A stretch of DNA of 64,000 nt from Acidimicrobiales bacterium (GTDB lineage Bacteria > Actinomycetota > Acidimicrobiia > Acidimicrobiales > AC-14), in contig JAODBK010000042.1 in assembly GCA_025463925.1 (NCBI GenBank), positions 62,001 to 126,000 on the forward strand, in the 5' to 3' direction. Positions within the stretch are counted from its first letter, which is position 1; the number at the start of each line of letters is the position of its first letter. The translations under genes and the position numbers were made by a program. The notes beneath the pieces were generated by a model. It made no database searches. It was not told where the DNA came from and saw nothing but the letters and a program-made list of their open reading frames with translations. Below are positions 16,770 to 26,965 of the stretch, piece after piece.

Positions 16770-17495
16770 GTGGCTGACGACCTCTGGGAGCGGCACGCCG
16801 ACTGGTGGGTCCAGGGGTTCACCGAGGGCGCCGACCCCGAGTACGTGGAGCAGATCGTGCCGATGGCAGCCGAGCACCTGGCGGGCGCGTCGACGGTGAT
16901 CGACGTCGGCGCCGGCGACGGCCAGCTCGCCCGGCTCGCGACCCGCGGGGGCGCCGCGACCGTCGTCGGCGTCGACCCCACGCGGGCGCAGGTCGCGGTC
17001 GCCCGCCAACGGGCGGGCGGTCCGCACTACGCCCGGGCGACGGCAGAGGCGTTGCCGTTCGCCGCGGCGATGTTCGACGCGGCCGTCGCGTGCCTGGTGT
17101 TCGAGCACATTCCGGCGTTCGAGGCCGCCCTCGCCGAAGTCGGCCGGGTGCTGCTGCCGGGTGGTCGGTTCCTGTTCTTCCTGAACCATCCGCTCCTGCA
17201 GACGCCCAACAGCGGCTGGATCGACGACCGCGTGCTCGACCCGCCCGAGCAGTACTGGCGCATCGGCCAGTACCTCGTCGAGGACCGCACGATCGAGGAG
17301 GTCGAGAAGGACGTGTTCCTCCCGTTCTTCCACCGCCCGCTGTCGCGCTACGTCAACGCCATGGCCGCCGCCGGATTGGTGATCCGTCACATGGCCGAGC
17401 CGCCGCCACCACCGGGGTTCTTGGCCCGGGCGTCCGAATACGGGGCGGCGGCGACGATCCCGCGCTTGCTGTTCCTTCTTGCGACGCGCCGCTGA
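16770..17495 (+). CDS. Class I SAM-dependent methyltransferase
   Basis: 241 residues from GTG. Rossmann-type methyltransferase: TVIDVGAGDGQLARLA is motif I for S-adenosylmethionine, VVGVDPT carries the ribose-binding Asp, and ATAEALPFAAAMFDAAVACLVFEHI covers motifs II/III as in Methyltransf_11 (UbiE-like) proteins. GRVLLPGGRFLFFLNHPLLQ follows. The C-terminal half has LPFFHRPLSRYVNAMAAAGL, seen in small-molecule methyltransferases. Substrate unknown. It sits between two inverted Flp pilin genes; no pilin link is implied by its sequence. Confidence 0.85.
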   Translation: MADDLWERHADWWVQGFTEGADPEYVEQIVPMAAEHLAGASTVIDVGAGDGQLARLATRGGAATVVGVDPTRAQVAVARQRAGGPHYARATAEALPFAAAMFDAAVACLVFEHIPAFEAALAEVGRVLLPGGRFLFFLNHPLLQTPNSGWIDDRVLDPPEQYWRIGQYLVEDRTIEEVEKDVFLPFFHRPLSRYVNAMAAAGLVIRHMAEPPPPPGFLARASEYGAAATIPRLLFLLATRR

Positions 17496-17646
17496 CCGCG
17501 ACCGTCCGCTTCGCTCGGTCCGGGAGCCGCCCAATTCGTCATGAGCCGCGTGACTCATTTGCCGGCGCCGCCGTACCCCGACGGCCACCGGTGACGTTGA
17601 CGAGGTAACCGGCGGGCCGCCAGGCTCTGACAAGCAAGGAACTCGA

Positions 17647-17829
17647 ATGAATCTCACGTCCATCTGGTGTTGGCTGCAGAACCGAACGGACCGGAACGAG
17701 CACGGCGCGAGCCTGGTCGAGTACGCCTTGCTGGTCGCGCTCATCGCGATCGTGTGCATCGCCGCGATCACCTTCGTCGGCTCGTCGGCGTCGGCGAAGT
17801 TCAGCAATGTCGGCTCCGGCTTGAGCTGA
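17647..17829 (+). CDS. Flp/Fap-type pilin, copy 2
   Basis: 60 residues, the same length as copy 1 at 16469-16651 and nearly identical from EHG|ASLVEYALLVALIAIV to the C-terminus; the leader peptides differ more than the mature parts. The prepilin-peptidase site (Gly, then Glu at +5) is intact. CAAGGAA (17635-17641) lies 5 bases upstream of the ATG. The two pilin genes form a ~180-bp inverted pair about 1 kb apart around the methyltransferase. They could be two pilin subunits of one Tad pilus or alternate forms. Confidence 0.88.
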   Translation: MNLTSIWCWLQNRTDRNEHGASLVEYALLVALIAIVCIAAITFVGSSASAKFSNVGSGLS

Positions 17830-17929
17830 TCGGACGGCCCCGTCGCCGGAACACTCCCGCACGCCCGGGTACCCTTTCGCGGATGCGCTTCCCCCGATCG
17901 CATGGAGTGACCGAAGGGGAACGAACGAC

Positions 17930-18247
17930 ATGGTGTCCGACCACGATCGCCGCGAGCTGTTCGAGGCGCTGGAGCGCCGGCTGGGTGATCGCCCGGCGGC
18001 CATTCTGATGGAGCTGTTGCCGCCCGTCGGCTGGGCGGATGTCGCCCGATCGTCGGAGCTGGCCGCGCAGGGCGTCGCCGTGCGGGGCGAGATGGCCGAG
18101 CTCAGGGGCGAGATGGCCGAGCTCAGGGGCGAGCTGGCCGAGCTCAGGGCCGAGATCCGGGCCCAGTTGCCCAAGATGATCACCGCCAACATCGCCTCGA
18201 TGCTCGGCGTCGCCGGTCTCGTGCTCGGGGCGGCCAAGCTCGCTTGA
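17930..18247 (+). CDS. Small coiled-coil protein coupled to rapZ
   Basis: 105 residues, no family recognised. An N-terminal helical part (RRELFEALERRLGDRPAAILMELLPP) is followed by a perfect heptad coiled coil, EMAELRG repeated three times (residues ~53-75, from three 21-bp DNA repeats). A hydrophobic segment ends the protein (ITANIASMLGVAGLVLGAAKLA), probably one membrane helix. The plan resembles small membrane-anchored coiled-coil proteins. The stop overlaps the rapZ TTG start (TTGA), so the two are translationally coupled. A weak AAGGGG site precedes the ATG. Confidence 0.65.
   Translation: MVSDHDRRELFEALERRLGDRPAAILMELLPPVGWADVARSSELAAQGVAVRGEMAELRGEMAELRGELAELRAEIRAQLPKMITANIASMLGVAGLVLGAAKLA
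18086..18148 (+). repeat. Three 21-bp tandem repeats encoding a coiled-coil heptad
   Basis: Units at 18086-18106, 18107-18127 and 18128-18148. The first two are identical and the third differs by one base. Each encodes one heptad (GEMAELR / GELAELR) of the coiled coil in the gene at 17930. Such in-frame repeats can gain or lose units by slippage and change coiled-coil length by whole heptads. Confidence 0.95.
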
Positions 18248-19092
18248 GCGAGTTCCTGATCATCAGCGGGCTCTCGGGCGCGGGACGCAGCCAGGCGGCC
18301 AACACCTTCGAGGACCTCGGCTGGTTCGTCATCGACAACCTGCCGCCCGCCCTCATCGCCAAGGTCGCCGAGCTGGTGCAGAACCCGGGATCGGAGACCG
18401 AGCGGGTCGCGCTGGCCATGGGCACGGGCGCGTACCTCGACGACCTCACGCCGGCGCTCGACCACCTGCGGTCGACGGGCGCCAAGGTGAAGGTGCTGTT
18501 CCTCGAGGCGTCGGACGAGGCCCTGCTCCGCCGCTACGAGAACACCCGCCGGCGCCACCCGCTCGCCGACTCCGAACGGGTGGCCGACGCCATCGCCCGT
18601 GAGCGCGCCGCGCTCGACGAGGTCAAGGCGGCGGCCGACGTCGTGGTCGACACCAGCGACCTCAACGTCCACCAGCTGCGCGACCGGCTGCTCGAGCTGT
18701 TCACCGCCGAGGACGAGTCCGGGCTCCAGACGAGCGTGGTGTCGTTCGGGTACAAGCACGGCCTGCCGCTCGACGTCGACCTGGTCTTCGACTGCCGCTT
18801 CCTGCCCAACCCGCACTGGGTCGACGACCTCCGTCCGCTCACCGGCCGCGACGCGCCGGTGCGCGAGTACGTGCTCGGGCAGGCCGAGACCGGCGAGTTC
18901 CTCCGGCGGCTCGACGACCTGCTCGGCTTCCTGCTGCCCAACTTCGTGAAGGAGGGCAAGTCCTATCTGTCGATCGCGGTCGGGTGCACCGGCGGCCGGC
19001 ACCGCTCGGTGGTGCTGGCCGACGAGATCGCCCGCCTGCTGTCCGCCCGCGGGTTCCGGCCGACCGTCCTGCATCGCGACGTGGACCGATGA
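18244..19092 (+). CDS. rapZ: RapZ/YvcJ family nucleotide-binding protein
   Basis: 282 residues, usual length. The N-terminal P-loop is IISGLSGAGRSQAA, with Arg in place of the usual Lys of GKS; VIDNLPPALI is the typical following motif. RRYENTRRRHPLA and DTSDLNVHQLRD come next, and the C-terminal domain has FGYKHGLPLDVDLVFDCRFLPNP and VGCTGGRHRSVVLAD. In Escherichia coli RapZ binds GlcN6P-linked small RNAs; in Gram-positives YvcJ binds and hydrolyses nucleotides and its role is less clear. The TTG start overlaps the preceding stop. yvcK follows 27 bases downstream, the conserved arrangement. Confidence 0.95.
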   Translation: MSEFLIISGLSGAGRSQAANTFEDLGWFVIDNLPPALIAKVAELVQNPGSETERVALAMGTGAYLDDLTPALDHLRSTGAKVKVLFLEASDEALLRRYENTRRRHPLADSERVADAIARERAALDEVKAAADVVVDTSDLNVHQLRDRLLELFTAEDESGLQTSVVSFGYKHGLPLDVDLVFDCRFLPNPHWVDDLRPLTGRDAPVREYVLGQAETGEFLRRLDDLLGFLLPNFVKEGKSYLSIAVGCTGGRHRSVVLADEIARLLSARGFRPTVLHRDVDR

Positions 19093-19119
19093 CCGACGTG
19101 ACCGACCGGTGATCTGGGC

Positions 19120-21037
<1,918 letters not shown>

Positions 21038-21042
21038 GGACG

Positions 21043-22143
21043 GTGCGCCTCCCGCAGCTCGAGGACCTGCCCGATCCCCACGGCCGGCGCGTCCTGCTCC
21101 GCGCCGACTTCAACGTCCCGATCGAGGACGGTCGCATCACCGACGACCTGCGGATCCGCGCCGCCCTGCCGACGATCCACTGGCTGCAGGAGCACGGCGC
21201 GACGGTGGTCGCGTGCAGCCATCTCGGCCGGCCCGAGGGGAAGCCCGACCCGCGCTGGTCGATGGCGCCGGTCCGGGCCCGGCTCGCCGAGCTCGCGCCG
21301 GGCGTCGAGCTGATGGAGAACCTGCGGTTCGACCCGGGCGAGGAGGCCAACGACCCCGGCTTCGTCGAGAAGCTCGTCGCCGGCATGGACATGTTCGTCA
21401 ACGACGCGTTCGGCGCCGCCCACCGGGCGCACGCCTCGATCGTCGGGCCGCCGAAGCGGCTGCCGAGCGCCGCCGGCCGCCTGCTGGCCAGGGAGGTCGA
21501 AGTCCTCAGCAGCCTGCTCGACCAGCCGCGCCGGCCCTTCGTCACGGTGCTCGGCGGCGCCAAGGTGAGCGACAAGCTCGGCGTCATCGACGCGCTGCTG
21601 CCCAAGGTCGAGGCGCTGCTGATCGGCGGCGCGATGGCCTTCACGTTCCTCGAGGCCCAGGGCCGCGAGATCGGGGACTCGCTGGTCGAGGACGGCCGCG
21701 TCGAGGACTGCCGCCGGCTCCTGGCCGCGGACGCGGCGAAGATCCGGCTGCCCGAGGACCTGGTGGCGCTCGGCCCGGGCGGCGAGGTCCGCCAGGTCGG
21801 CGCCGGCGTGCCGGCGGGCTGGAAGGGCCTCGACATCGGCCCGGGAACGGCGGCGGCGTTCAGCGACTGCATCCTCGATGCCGGCACCGTGTTCTGGAAC
21901 GGCCCGATGGGCGTGTTCGAGGACGAGCGGTTCGCGGCCGGCACCCGCGCCGTCGCCCAAGCGGTCGCCGACTCGAAGGCGTACACCGTCGTCGGTGGCG
22001 GCGACAGCGCGGCCGCGCTGGCCCGCTTCGGCCTCGCCGACGAGGTCGACCACGTCTCGACCGGTGGGGGCGCGTCGCTCGAATTCCTCGAGCGGGGCGA
22101 CCTGCCCGGCCTCCAGGCCCTCCGGGAGGCCCCCAATGCCTGA
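21043..22143 (+). CDS. pgk: Phosphoglycerate kinase, short form
   Basis: Transfers phosphate from 1,3-bisphosphoglycerate to ADP. 366 residues from GTG 21043, against ~390-400 in most bacteria. Family marks are VLLRADFNVPIEDG, SHLGRPEGKPD, MENLRFDPGEE, FVNDAFGAAHRAHAS, VTVLGGAKVSDKLGV, FWNGPMGVFE and TVVGGGDSAAAL, so substrate and nucleotide sites are all present. The missing residues are mainly between SMAPVRARLAEL and ENLRF, where other PGKs carry ~25 residues with a DC(I/V)G motif; here only a short APGVELM bridge remains. The tpiA start lies within its last codons. Confidence 0.95.
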   Translation: MRLPQLEDLPDPHGRRVLLRADFNVPIEDGRITDDLRIRAALPTIHWLQEHGATVVACSHLGRPEGKPDPRWSMAPVRARLAELAPGVELMENLRFDPGEEANDPGFVEKLVAGMDMFVNDAFGAAHRAHASIVGPPKRLPSAAGRLLAREVEVLSSLLDQPRRPFVTVLGGAKVSDKLGVIDALLPKVEALLIGGAMAFTFLEAQGREIGDSLVEDGRVEDCRRLLAADAAKIRLPEDLVALGPGGEVRQVGAGVPAGWKGLDIGPGTAAAFSDCILDAGTVFWNGPMGVFEDERFAAGTRAVAQAVADSKAYTVVGGGDSAAALARFGLADEVDHVSTGGGASLEFLERGDLPGLQALREAPNA

Positions 22144-22915
22144 CGACCGCAAGCCCATCATCAGCGGCAACTGGAAGATGCACCTCACCCACCTCGAGGC
22201 GATCCAGCTGGTGCAGAAGCTCTCGTACGCGCTGACCCGCGACGACTACGAGGCCGTCGACGTGACGGTGCACCCGCCGTTCACCGACCTGCGCTCGGTC
22301 CAGACCGTGCTCGACGCCGACCGGATCCCGATGATCCTCGGCGCCCAGCACTGCCACTGGGAGGAGAAGGGCGCGTACACCGGAGAGATCAGCCCGGTCA
22401 TGCTGGCGAAGCTCAACGTCCGGTACGTGATCGCCGGGCACTCCGAGCGGCGCGAGCTCTTCTCCGAGACCGACGACTGGGTGAACAAGAAGGTCAAGGC
22501 GATCATCGCCCACGAGATGACACCGATCATGTGCGTCGGCGAGACGTTGGACGAGCGCGAGGCGGAGCGCACCCAGGCCAAGGTCGAGGGCCAGGTGCAG
22601 GCCGGGCTCGACGGCGTGACCGCCGAGCAGGTCGCGGCGATGGTGATCGCCTACGAGCCGATCTGGGCGATCGGCACCGGGCGGACGGCGACGCCCGACG
22701 ACGCCCAGCAGACCTGCGCGCTGGTGCGGGCCACCGTCGCCCGGACCCACGGCGCCGACGCCGCCGGCGCGGTGCGGATCCAGTACGGCGGGTCGGTGAA
22801 GGCGGCCAACGCCCCCGAGCTGATGGCCGGGCCGGACGTCGACGGCTGCCTGGTCGGCGGGGCCAGCCTCGACCCGGACGAGTTCGCGCGCATCGCGCGG
22901 TATCGCACGACCTGA
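22136..22915 (+). CDS. tpiA: Triosephosphate isomerase
   Basis: 259 residues from ATG 22136, overlapping the pgk stop by 8 bases, with GGGAGG at 22124-22129. The TIM-barrel marks are all present: SGNWKMH (substrate Asn and Lys), VIAGHSERR with the electrophilic His, AYEPIWAIGTG with the catalytic Glu and flexible loop 6, then IQYGGSVK and VGGASL for phosphate binding. Normal length and no missing catalytic residues. Confidence 0.97.
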   Translation: MPDDRKPIISGNWKMHLTHLEAIQLVQKLSYALTRDDYEAVDVTVHPPFTDLRSVQTVLDADRIPMILGAQHCHWEEKGAYTGEISPVMLAKLNVRYVIAGHSERRELFSETDDWVNKKVKAIIAHEMTPIMCVGETLDEREAERTQAKVEGQVQAGLDGVTAEQVAAMVIAYEPIWAIGTGRTATPDDAQQTCALVRATVARTHGADAAGAVRIQYGGSVKAANAPELMAGPDVDGCLVGGASLDPDEFARIARYRTT

Positions 22916-22966
22916 GTGCCCGTGGTGCTACGGTGATCCCCCGGTGAATCGGAGGCCCCCCCGCCC

Positions 22967-23197
22967 GTGTTGACCGCGCTCATCGTGGCAGTCCACGTCG
23001 CAGTGTCGGTGACGCTGGTGATCCTCGTCCTCTTGCACAGCGGCCGCGGGGGCGGTTTGTCCGACATGTTCGGGGGAGGCATGGGCACGGCGGCGGCCGG
23101 CTCCACCGTGGTCGAGCGCAACCTCGATCGGATCACGGTTGCGACGGCGATCATCTTCTCCTTCACGACGATCATCCTGGCCATCCGGTTCGGGTAA
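22967..23197 (+). CDS. secG: Preprotein translocase subunit SecG
   Basis: 76 residues with two membrane helices (residues ~2-24 and ~53-74) joined by the conserved cytoplasmic loop HSGRGGGLSDMFGGG. Part of the SecYEG channel. GTG 22967 is used; TTG 22970 directly after it is equally possible. A TACGGT -10-like box (22929-22934) and GGAGG (22951-22955) sit upstream, so it may have its own promoter besides readthrough from tpiA. secG after tpiA is the usual order. Confidence 0.92.
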   Translation: MLTALIVAVHVAVSVTLVILVLLHSGRGGGLSDMFGGGMGTAAAGSTVVERNLDRITVATAIIFSFTTIILAIRFG

Positions 23198-23248
23198 CGG
23201 CGCGCTCGAATCCAAGACCGTCCGATTCCGGGACACGGAGGTTCCGCT

Positions 23249-24949
23249 GTGCGACGCATGCGTGGTAGGGCATCACTGGCAGTACTCATCGTCTGCGTGG
23301 CGCTGGTGGCCGCGGCCTGCTCCTCGAGCAAGAAGACGAGCACGGCCGGCGGATCCGGCAGCGCTGGCACGCCCGTCGTGGGCGGGACGCTGAACGACTA
23401 CCAGCAGTACGCGCAGGGCGAGCCCGACCACATCGACCCGGACCTGGCCGCCGACGTCAACTCGTCCGCGACCGGCCAACTCCTCTTCGACGGGCTCACC
23501 GAGAACGACTACAAGACCGGCAAGGTCGTGCCTCAGGTGTCCGACCGCTGGACCCACAACGACAACTTCACCCAATGGGTGTTCCACATCCGCAGCGGCG
23601 TGACGTTCAGCAACGGCGACGCGGTGTTGCCGAGCAGCTTCGCCTACGCGTGGAATCGGATCCTCAACCCGGCGCTCGCCTCTGAGGTCGCGTACATCCC
23701 GGCCACCCTCGGCATCAAGGGCACCGCCGACGTCCAGGCCGGCAAGGCGGCGACGCTGAGCGGCCTCACCGCCGACGACGGCGCCATGACGCTCACCTTG
23801 AACCTCGACAAGCCGATCAGCTTCGTCGACGGGCTCGCCGCGCACCTCTCGATGTCACCGCTCGACCAGAAGGACGTCGAGGCGAAGACCGGCACCACCG
23901 ACGTGACCAAGACCGCCAAGTACGAGCAGGGCATCATGATCGGCAACGGGCCGTTCATCATGGCCGAGGCGTGGAAGCACAACGTGTCGATCACGTTGGC
24001 CCGCAACCCCACGTACTGGGGCGGCTACGAGGGTCACAAGGCGTATCTCGACAAGTTGGTCTTCACGATCTCCAAGGACCTCGACTCCGCGTACGGGGCG
24101 TTCCAGGGAGGCCAGGCCGACACGGCCTACATCCCGGCCGCGAAGTACCAGGAGGCGCTCACCACCTATGCCGGCCACGTGGCCAACGGCCCGATCCTCG
24201 GCATCTACGACTGGGGCTTCAACATGAAGGACCCGGAAGTCGGTGGACCCGCGAACCTGAAGTTGCGTCAAGCGATCGCCCTGTCGATCGACCGGGACGC
24301 CATGATCACCCGCACCTACAACAACTCGCGCCTGAAGGCGCTCGGCTGGACCCCACCCGGCGTCCCGGGCTACCAGACCGGGCTGTACCAGTTTGCCGAG
24401 CGCGACCTGACGAAGGCCAAGCAGCTGTTGTCGGAGTGGGAGCAGGCGACCGGGAAGAAGGCGGCCAGCCTCAAGCCGATCCAGGTGAACTTCAACATCG
24501 GCTCGGGCCATGACATCAACGCCGGCATCATCAAGGGCAACCTCGATGAACTCGGCGTGCCCTCCGTCGTCGTGCCGCACGAGAGCAAGACCTACTTCAA
24601 GGACATGCGCAAGGGCCTCGGGCAATTCATGCGGTCGGGCTGGATCGCCGACTACACCTCATACGACAATCAGCTGTACCCATCGTTCGACACCGCAGGG
24701 ATCGGCGGCGACAACATTTACCAATACAGCAGCGCCGAGTTCGACGCGCTGATCGACAAGGCTCGCGCGCAAACCGGTGCCGACGCCGAGGCGACGTACC
24801 GCCAAGCCGAAGACGTCGCCCTCAACAAGGACGTCGTCGCCATCCCGCTCAACTGGTACAAGGGCGCGGTCGTGTATGCCACTCGCGTGCAGAACGTCGT
24901 CCAGAGCCCGCTCCAGTTCGTCAAGTACGACAGCATCTGGGTCAAGTAG
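23249..24949 (+). CDS. Peptide-type ABC transporter substrate-binding lipoprotein 1
   Basis: 566 residues. Lipoprotein signal: basic N-terminus, hydrophobic core and lipobox VAAAC at about residues 20-24. The mature part is the SBP_bac_5 (DppA/OppA) fold: DHIDPDLAADVNSSATGQLLFDGL, WVFHIRSGVTFSNGD, the typical LSIDRDAMI hinge segment and FMRSGWIADY. It delivers oligopeptides or similar ligands to the permease encoded just downstream. A strong GC hairpin (24977-25003) separates it from the permease genes, as often seen where the binding protein is made in excess. GGAGG precedes the GTG. Confidence 0.92.
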   Translation: MRRMRGRASLAVLIVCVALVAAACSSSKKTSTAGGSGSAGTPVVGGTLNDYQQYAQGEPDHIDPDLAADVNSSATGQLLFDGLTENDYKTGKVVPQVSDRWTHNDNFTQWVFHIRSGVTFSNGDAVLPSSFAYAWNRILNPALASEVAYIPATLGIKGTADVQAGKAATLSGLTADDGAMTLTLNLDKPISFVDGLAAHLSMSPLDQKDVEAKTGTTDVTKTAKYEQGIMIGNGPFIMAEAWKHNVSITLARNPTYWGGYEGHKAYLDKLVFTISKDLDSAYGAFQGGQADTAYIPAAKYQEALTTYAGHVANGPILGIYDWGFNMKDPEVGGPANLKLRQAIALSIDRDAMITRTYNNSRLKALGWTPPGVPGYQTGLYQFAERDLTKAKQLLSEWEQATGKKAASLKPIQVNFNIGSGHDINAGIIKGNLDELGVPSVVVPHESKTYFKDMRKGLGQFMRSGWIADYTSYDNQLYPSFDTAGIGGDNIYQYSSAEFDALIDKARAQTGADAEATYRQAEDVALNKDVVAIPLNWYKGAVVYATRVQNVVQSPLQFVKYDSIWVK

Positions 24950-24976
24950 CGCCCGACTGATCAGCGGCATGACGTG

Positions 24977-25003
24977 GCGAGGGCCCCGCGACGGGGCCCT
25001 CGC
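24977..25003 (+). terminator. Perfect 12-bp GC-rich hairpin after the first binding-protein gene
   Basis: GCGAGGGCCCCG and its exact complement enclose a 3-base loop (CGA), 27 bases after the stop codon and 24 bases before dppB. There is no T-tract, so it may be a partial terminator or an mRNA 3'-end protector setting a higher level of binding protein than permease. Confidence 0.6.
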
Positions 25004-25027
25004 CTGCATCTAGAGTGAGGCACCACG

Positions 25028-26026
25028 ATGGGTGGGTACATCCTGCGCCGGGCGCTCCTCGTCATCCCCGTCGTGGTCGGCGCCGTCACGCTGCTCTTCG
25101 CCGCCTTCTTGGTCACCGGCGACCCGGTCGAGACGATCGCCGGCGGTCAGCGGGCGGTGAGCGCGACGACCCGTGCCCAGATCATTCACAAATACGGGCT
25201 CGACGAGCCCTCGTACGTGCGGTACGGGCGCTACATCGGGCGCCTCGTCCGCGGCGACCTGGGCGACTCGTACAAGCAGGGCCGCAGCGTGAACGACATC
25301 CTCCGCCAAGACGCGCCGGCGAGCCTCCGTCTGGCGATCTGGGCAATCATCCTCGAGATCCTCATCGGCATCGCCGCGGGGGTGATCGCAGCGGTGCGGC
25401 GCTACTCGTTCCTCGACGCGCTCACCACGGTGTCGACGACGATGGTCGTCGCCATCCCGGTCTTCGTCCTGGGCTACTTGTTCCAGTACGTCTTCGGGAT
25501 ATTGCCGAACAAGCAGAACCTCGGCTCCTGGGCGCGGTTCCCGGTGCAGGGCATCGGGCCCAACCACTGGTTCCTCTTCATCCCGCTCGGCAACCAGTGG
25601 AAGTTCCTGCTCTTCCCGGCGCTGACCCTTGCATCGGTTTCGACGGCCGTCGTGGCCCGCATGACGCGCAGCACCATGCTCGAGGTCATGAAGGCCGACT
25701 ACATGCGCACCGCCGCGGCCAAGGGCCTGACCAAGAACGCCATCATCCTCAAGCACGGCCTGAAGAACGCCATGATCCCGGTCGTCACGCTGATCGGGCT
25801 CGACCTCGCCACCCTCATCGGGTCGGCGGTCATCACCGAGACCGTGTTCAACTGGCCGGGCATGGGGTCCGAGATCGCGCGCGCCGCGGTCTCCCTCGAT
25901 GCGCCGGTCGTGCTCGGGCTCACGACCCTCCTCGTGGTGGCGTACGTCGTGATCAACCTCCTCGTCGACCTCAGCTATGCATTCTTCGACCCCCGCATCC
26001 GCTACGGCGGTGCGGAAGCCCGGTAG
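25028..26026 (+). CDS. Peptide-type ABC transporter permease, DppB/OppB-like
   Basis: 332 residues, six predicted membrane helices. N-terminal YILRRALLVIPVVVGAVTLLF is typical of the first helix, followed by the large periplasmic loop with GLDEPSYVRYGRYIGRLVRGDLG. The EAA coupling motif to the ATPases is recognisable in the segment YMRTAAAKGLTKNAIILKH; the end of the protein is LVDLSYAFFDPRIRYG. The next gene starts immediately after its stop. Confidence 0.93.
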   Translation: MGGYILRRALLVIPVVVGAVTLLFAAFLVTGDPVETIAGGQRAVSATTRAQIIHKYGLDEPSYVRYGRYIGRLVRGDLGDSYKQGRSVNDILRQDAPASLRLAIWAIILEILIGIAAGVIAAVRRYSFLDALTTVSTTMVVAIPVFVLGYLFQYVFGILPNKQNLGSWARFPVQGIGPNHWFLFIPLGNQWKFLLFPALTLASVSTAVVARMTRSTMLEVMKADYMRTAAAKGLTKNAIILKHGLKNAMIPVVTLIGLDLATLIGSAVITETVFNWPGMGSEIARAAVSLDAPVVLGLTTLLVVAYVVINLLVDLSYAFFDPRIRYGGAEAR

Positions 26027-26965
26027 ATGGCCGTCACCGACGACCGCGTCCCTGCCGGCAGCAGCCCCACCGGCGAAGCCGGATACGGGCCGGCCGCGCT
26101 GGCGGCCGCCGAGGGGCTCGCGCCGGAATCGTCGCAACTGGGTGACGTCTGGCGTCGTTTCCGCCACAACCGGCTGGCGCTGGTCGGCATGGGCGTCGTG
26201 GCGGTCGAGGTCCTCGCCGCCGCGCTGGCGCCGCTCATCACGTTCTCGAACCCCACAACGAACAACACCACACTCGGCCCCACCGGCCCGAGCCTCACGC
26301 ACTGGTTCGGGACCGACCTCCTCGGGCGTGACATCTACGCGCGTGTGGTCTACGGCGCCCGGGTGTCGTTGAAGGTCGGCATCCTGGCCCTGGTGATCGC
26401 GCTCGTCATCGGCCTCGTCGTGGGCGCCCTCGCCGGCTTCTACGGTGGTGTCCTCGATGGCCTCCTCATGCGGATCACCGACGTCTTCCTGGCGTTCCCA
26501 TACATCGTGGCCGCCATCGTGTTGATCGTCGTGATCGGACGCGGCCTCAACACCGTGATCCTCGTCCTGGGCCTCCTCGGCTGGATGCCGTTCGCCCGCC
26601 TCTTCCGATCGAGCATCCTTCAGATCAAGGAGCTCGAGTACATCGAGGCGGCGCGCGCGGTGGGCTGCTCCGACGCCCGCATCATCGTGCGGCACATGCT
26701 TCCGAACGCGATCCAGCCGGTTGTCGTCTACGGCACCATCTTCGTCGGCACCGCGGTGCTGTCCGAAGCCGCCTTGTCGTTCCTGGGGGTCGGCGCGCTC
26801 GAGCCGACGCCGGCATGGGGGCTGATGGTGGCCCAGGGCAAGAGCTTCATGTCCACGATCCCGGGGATGTTGTTCTTCCCCGGCGCGGCGATCTTCCTCA
26901 CGGTGATGGCGTTCGTCTTCATGGGCGACGGACTGCGCGACGCGCTCGATCCCAAGTTGCGGTGA
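26027..26965 (+). CDS. Peptide-type ABC transporter permease, DppC/OppC-like
   Basis: 312 residues with six membrane helices after a ~45-residue cytoplasmic extension ([14 protein letters not shown] is the usual DppC entry). [25 protein letters not shown] is the family signature; [23 protein letters not shown] is the EAA coupling loop, and [16 protein letters not shown] and [13 protein letters not shown] end the protein. It starts on the base after the dppB stop and overlaps the next ATPase gene by GTGA. Confidence 0.93.
   Translation: MAVTDDRVPAGSSPTGEAGYGPAALAAAEGLAPESSQLGDVWRRFRHNRLALVGMGVVAVEVLAAALAPLITFSNPTTNNTTLGPTGPSLTHWFGTDLLGRDIYARVVYGARVSLKVGILALVIALVIGLVVGALAGFYGGVLDGLLMRITDVFLAFPYIVAAIVLIVVIGRGLNTVILVLGLLGWMPFARLFRSSILQIKELEYIEAARAVGCSDARIIVRHMLPNAIQPVVVYGTIFVGTAVLSEAALSFLGVGALEPTPAWGLMVAQGKSFMSTIPGMLFFPGAAIFLTVMAFVFMGDGLRDALDPKLR

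Noticed and set aside
17883-18008. ATG at 17883, 7 bases after TACCCT, as a leaderless start of another protein
   Set aside because: Its frame stays open into the coiled-coil gene but codes for a motif-free Arg/Ser-rich peptide; the 17930 frame has the heptad repeats and the rapZ coupling.
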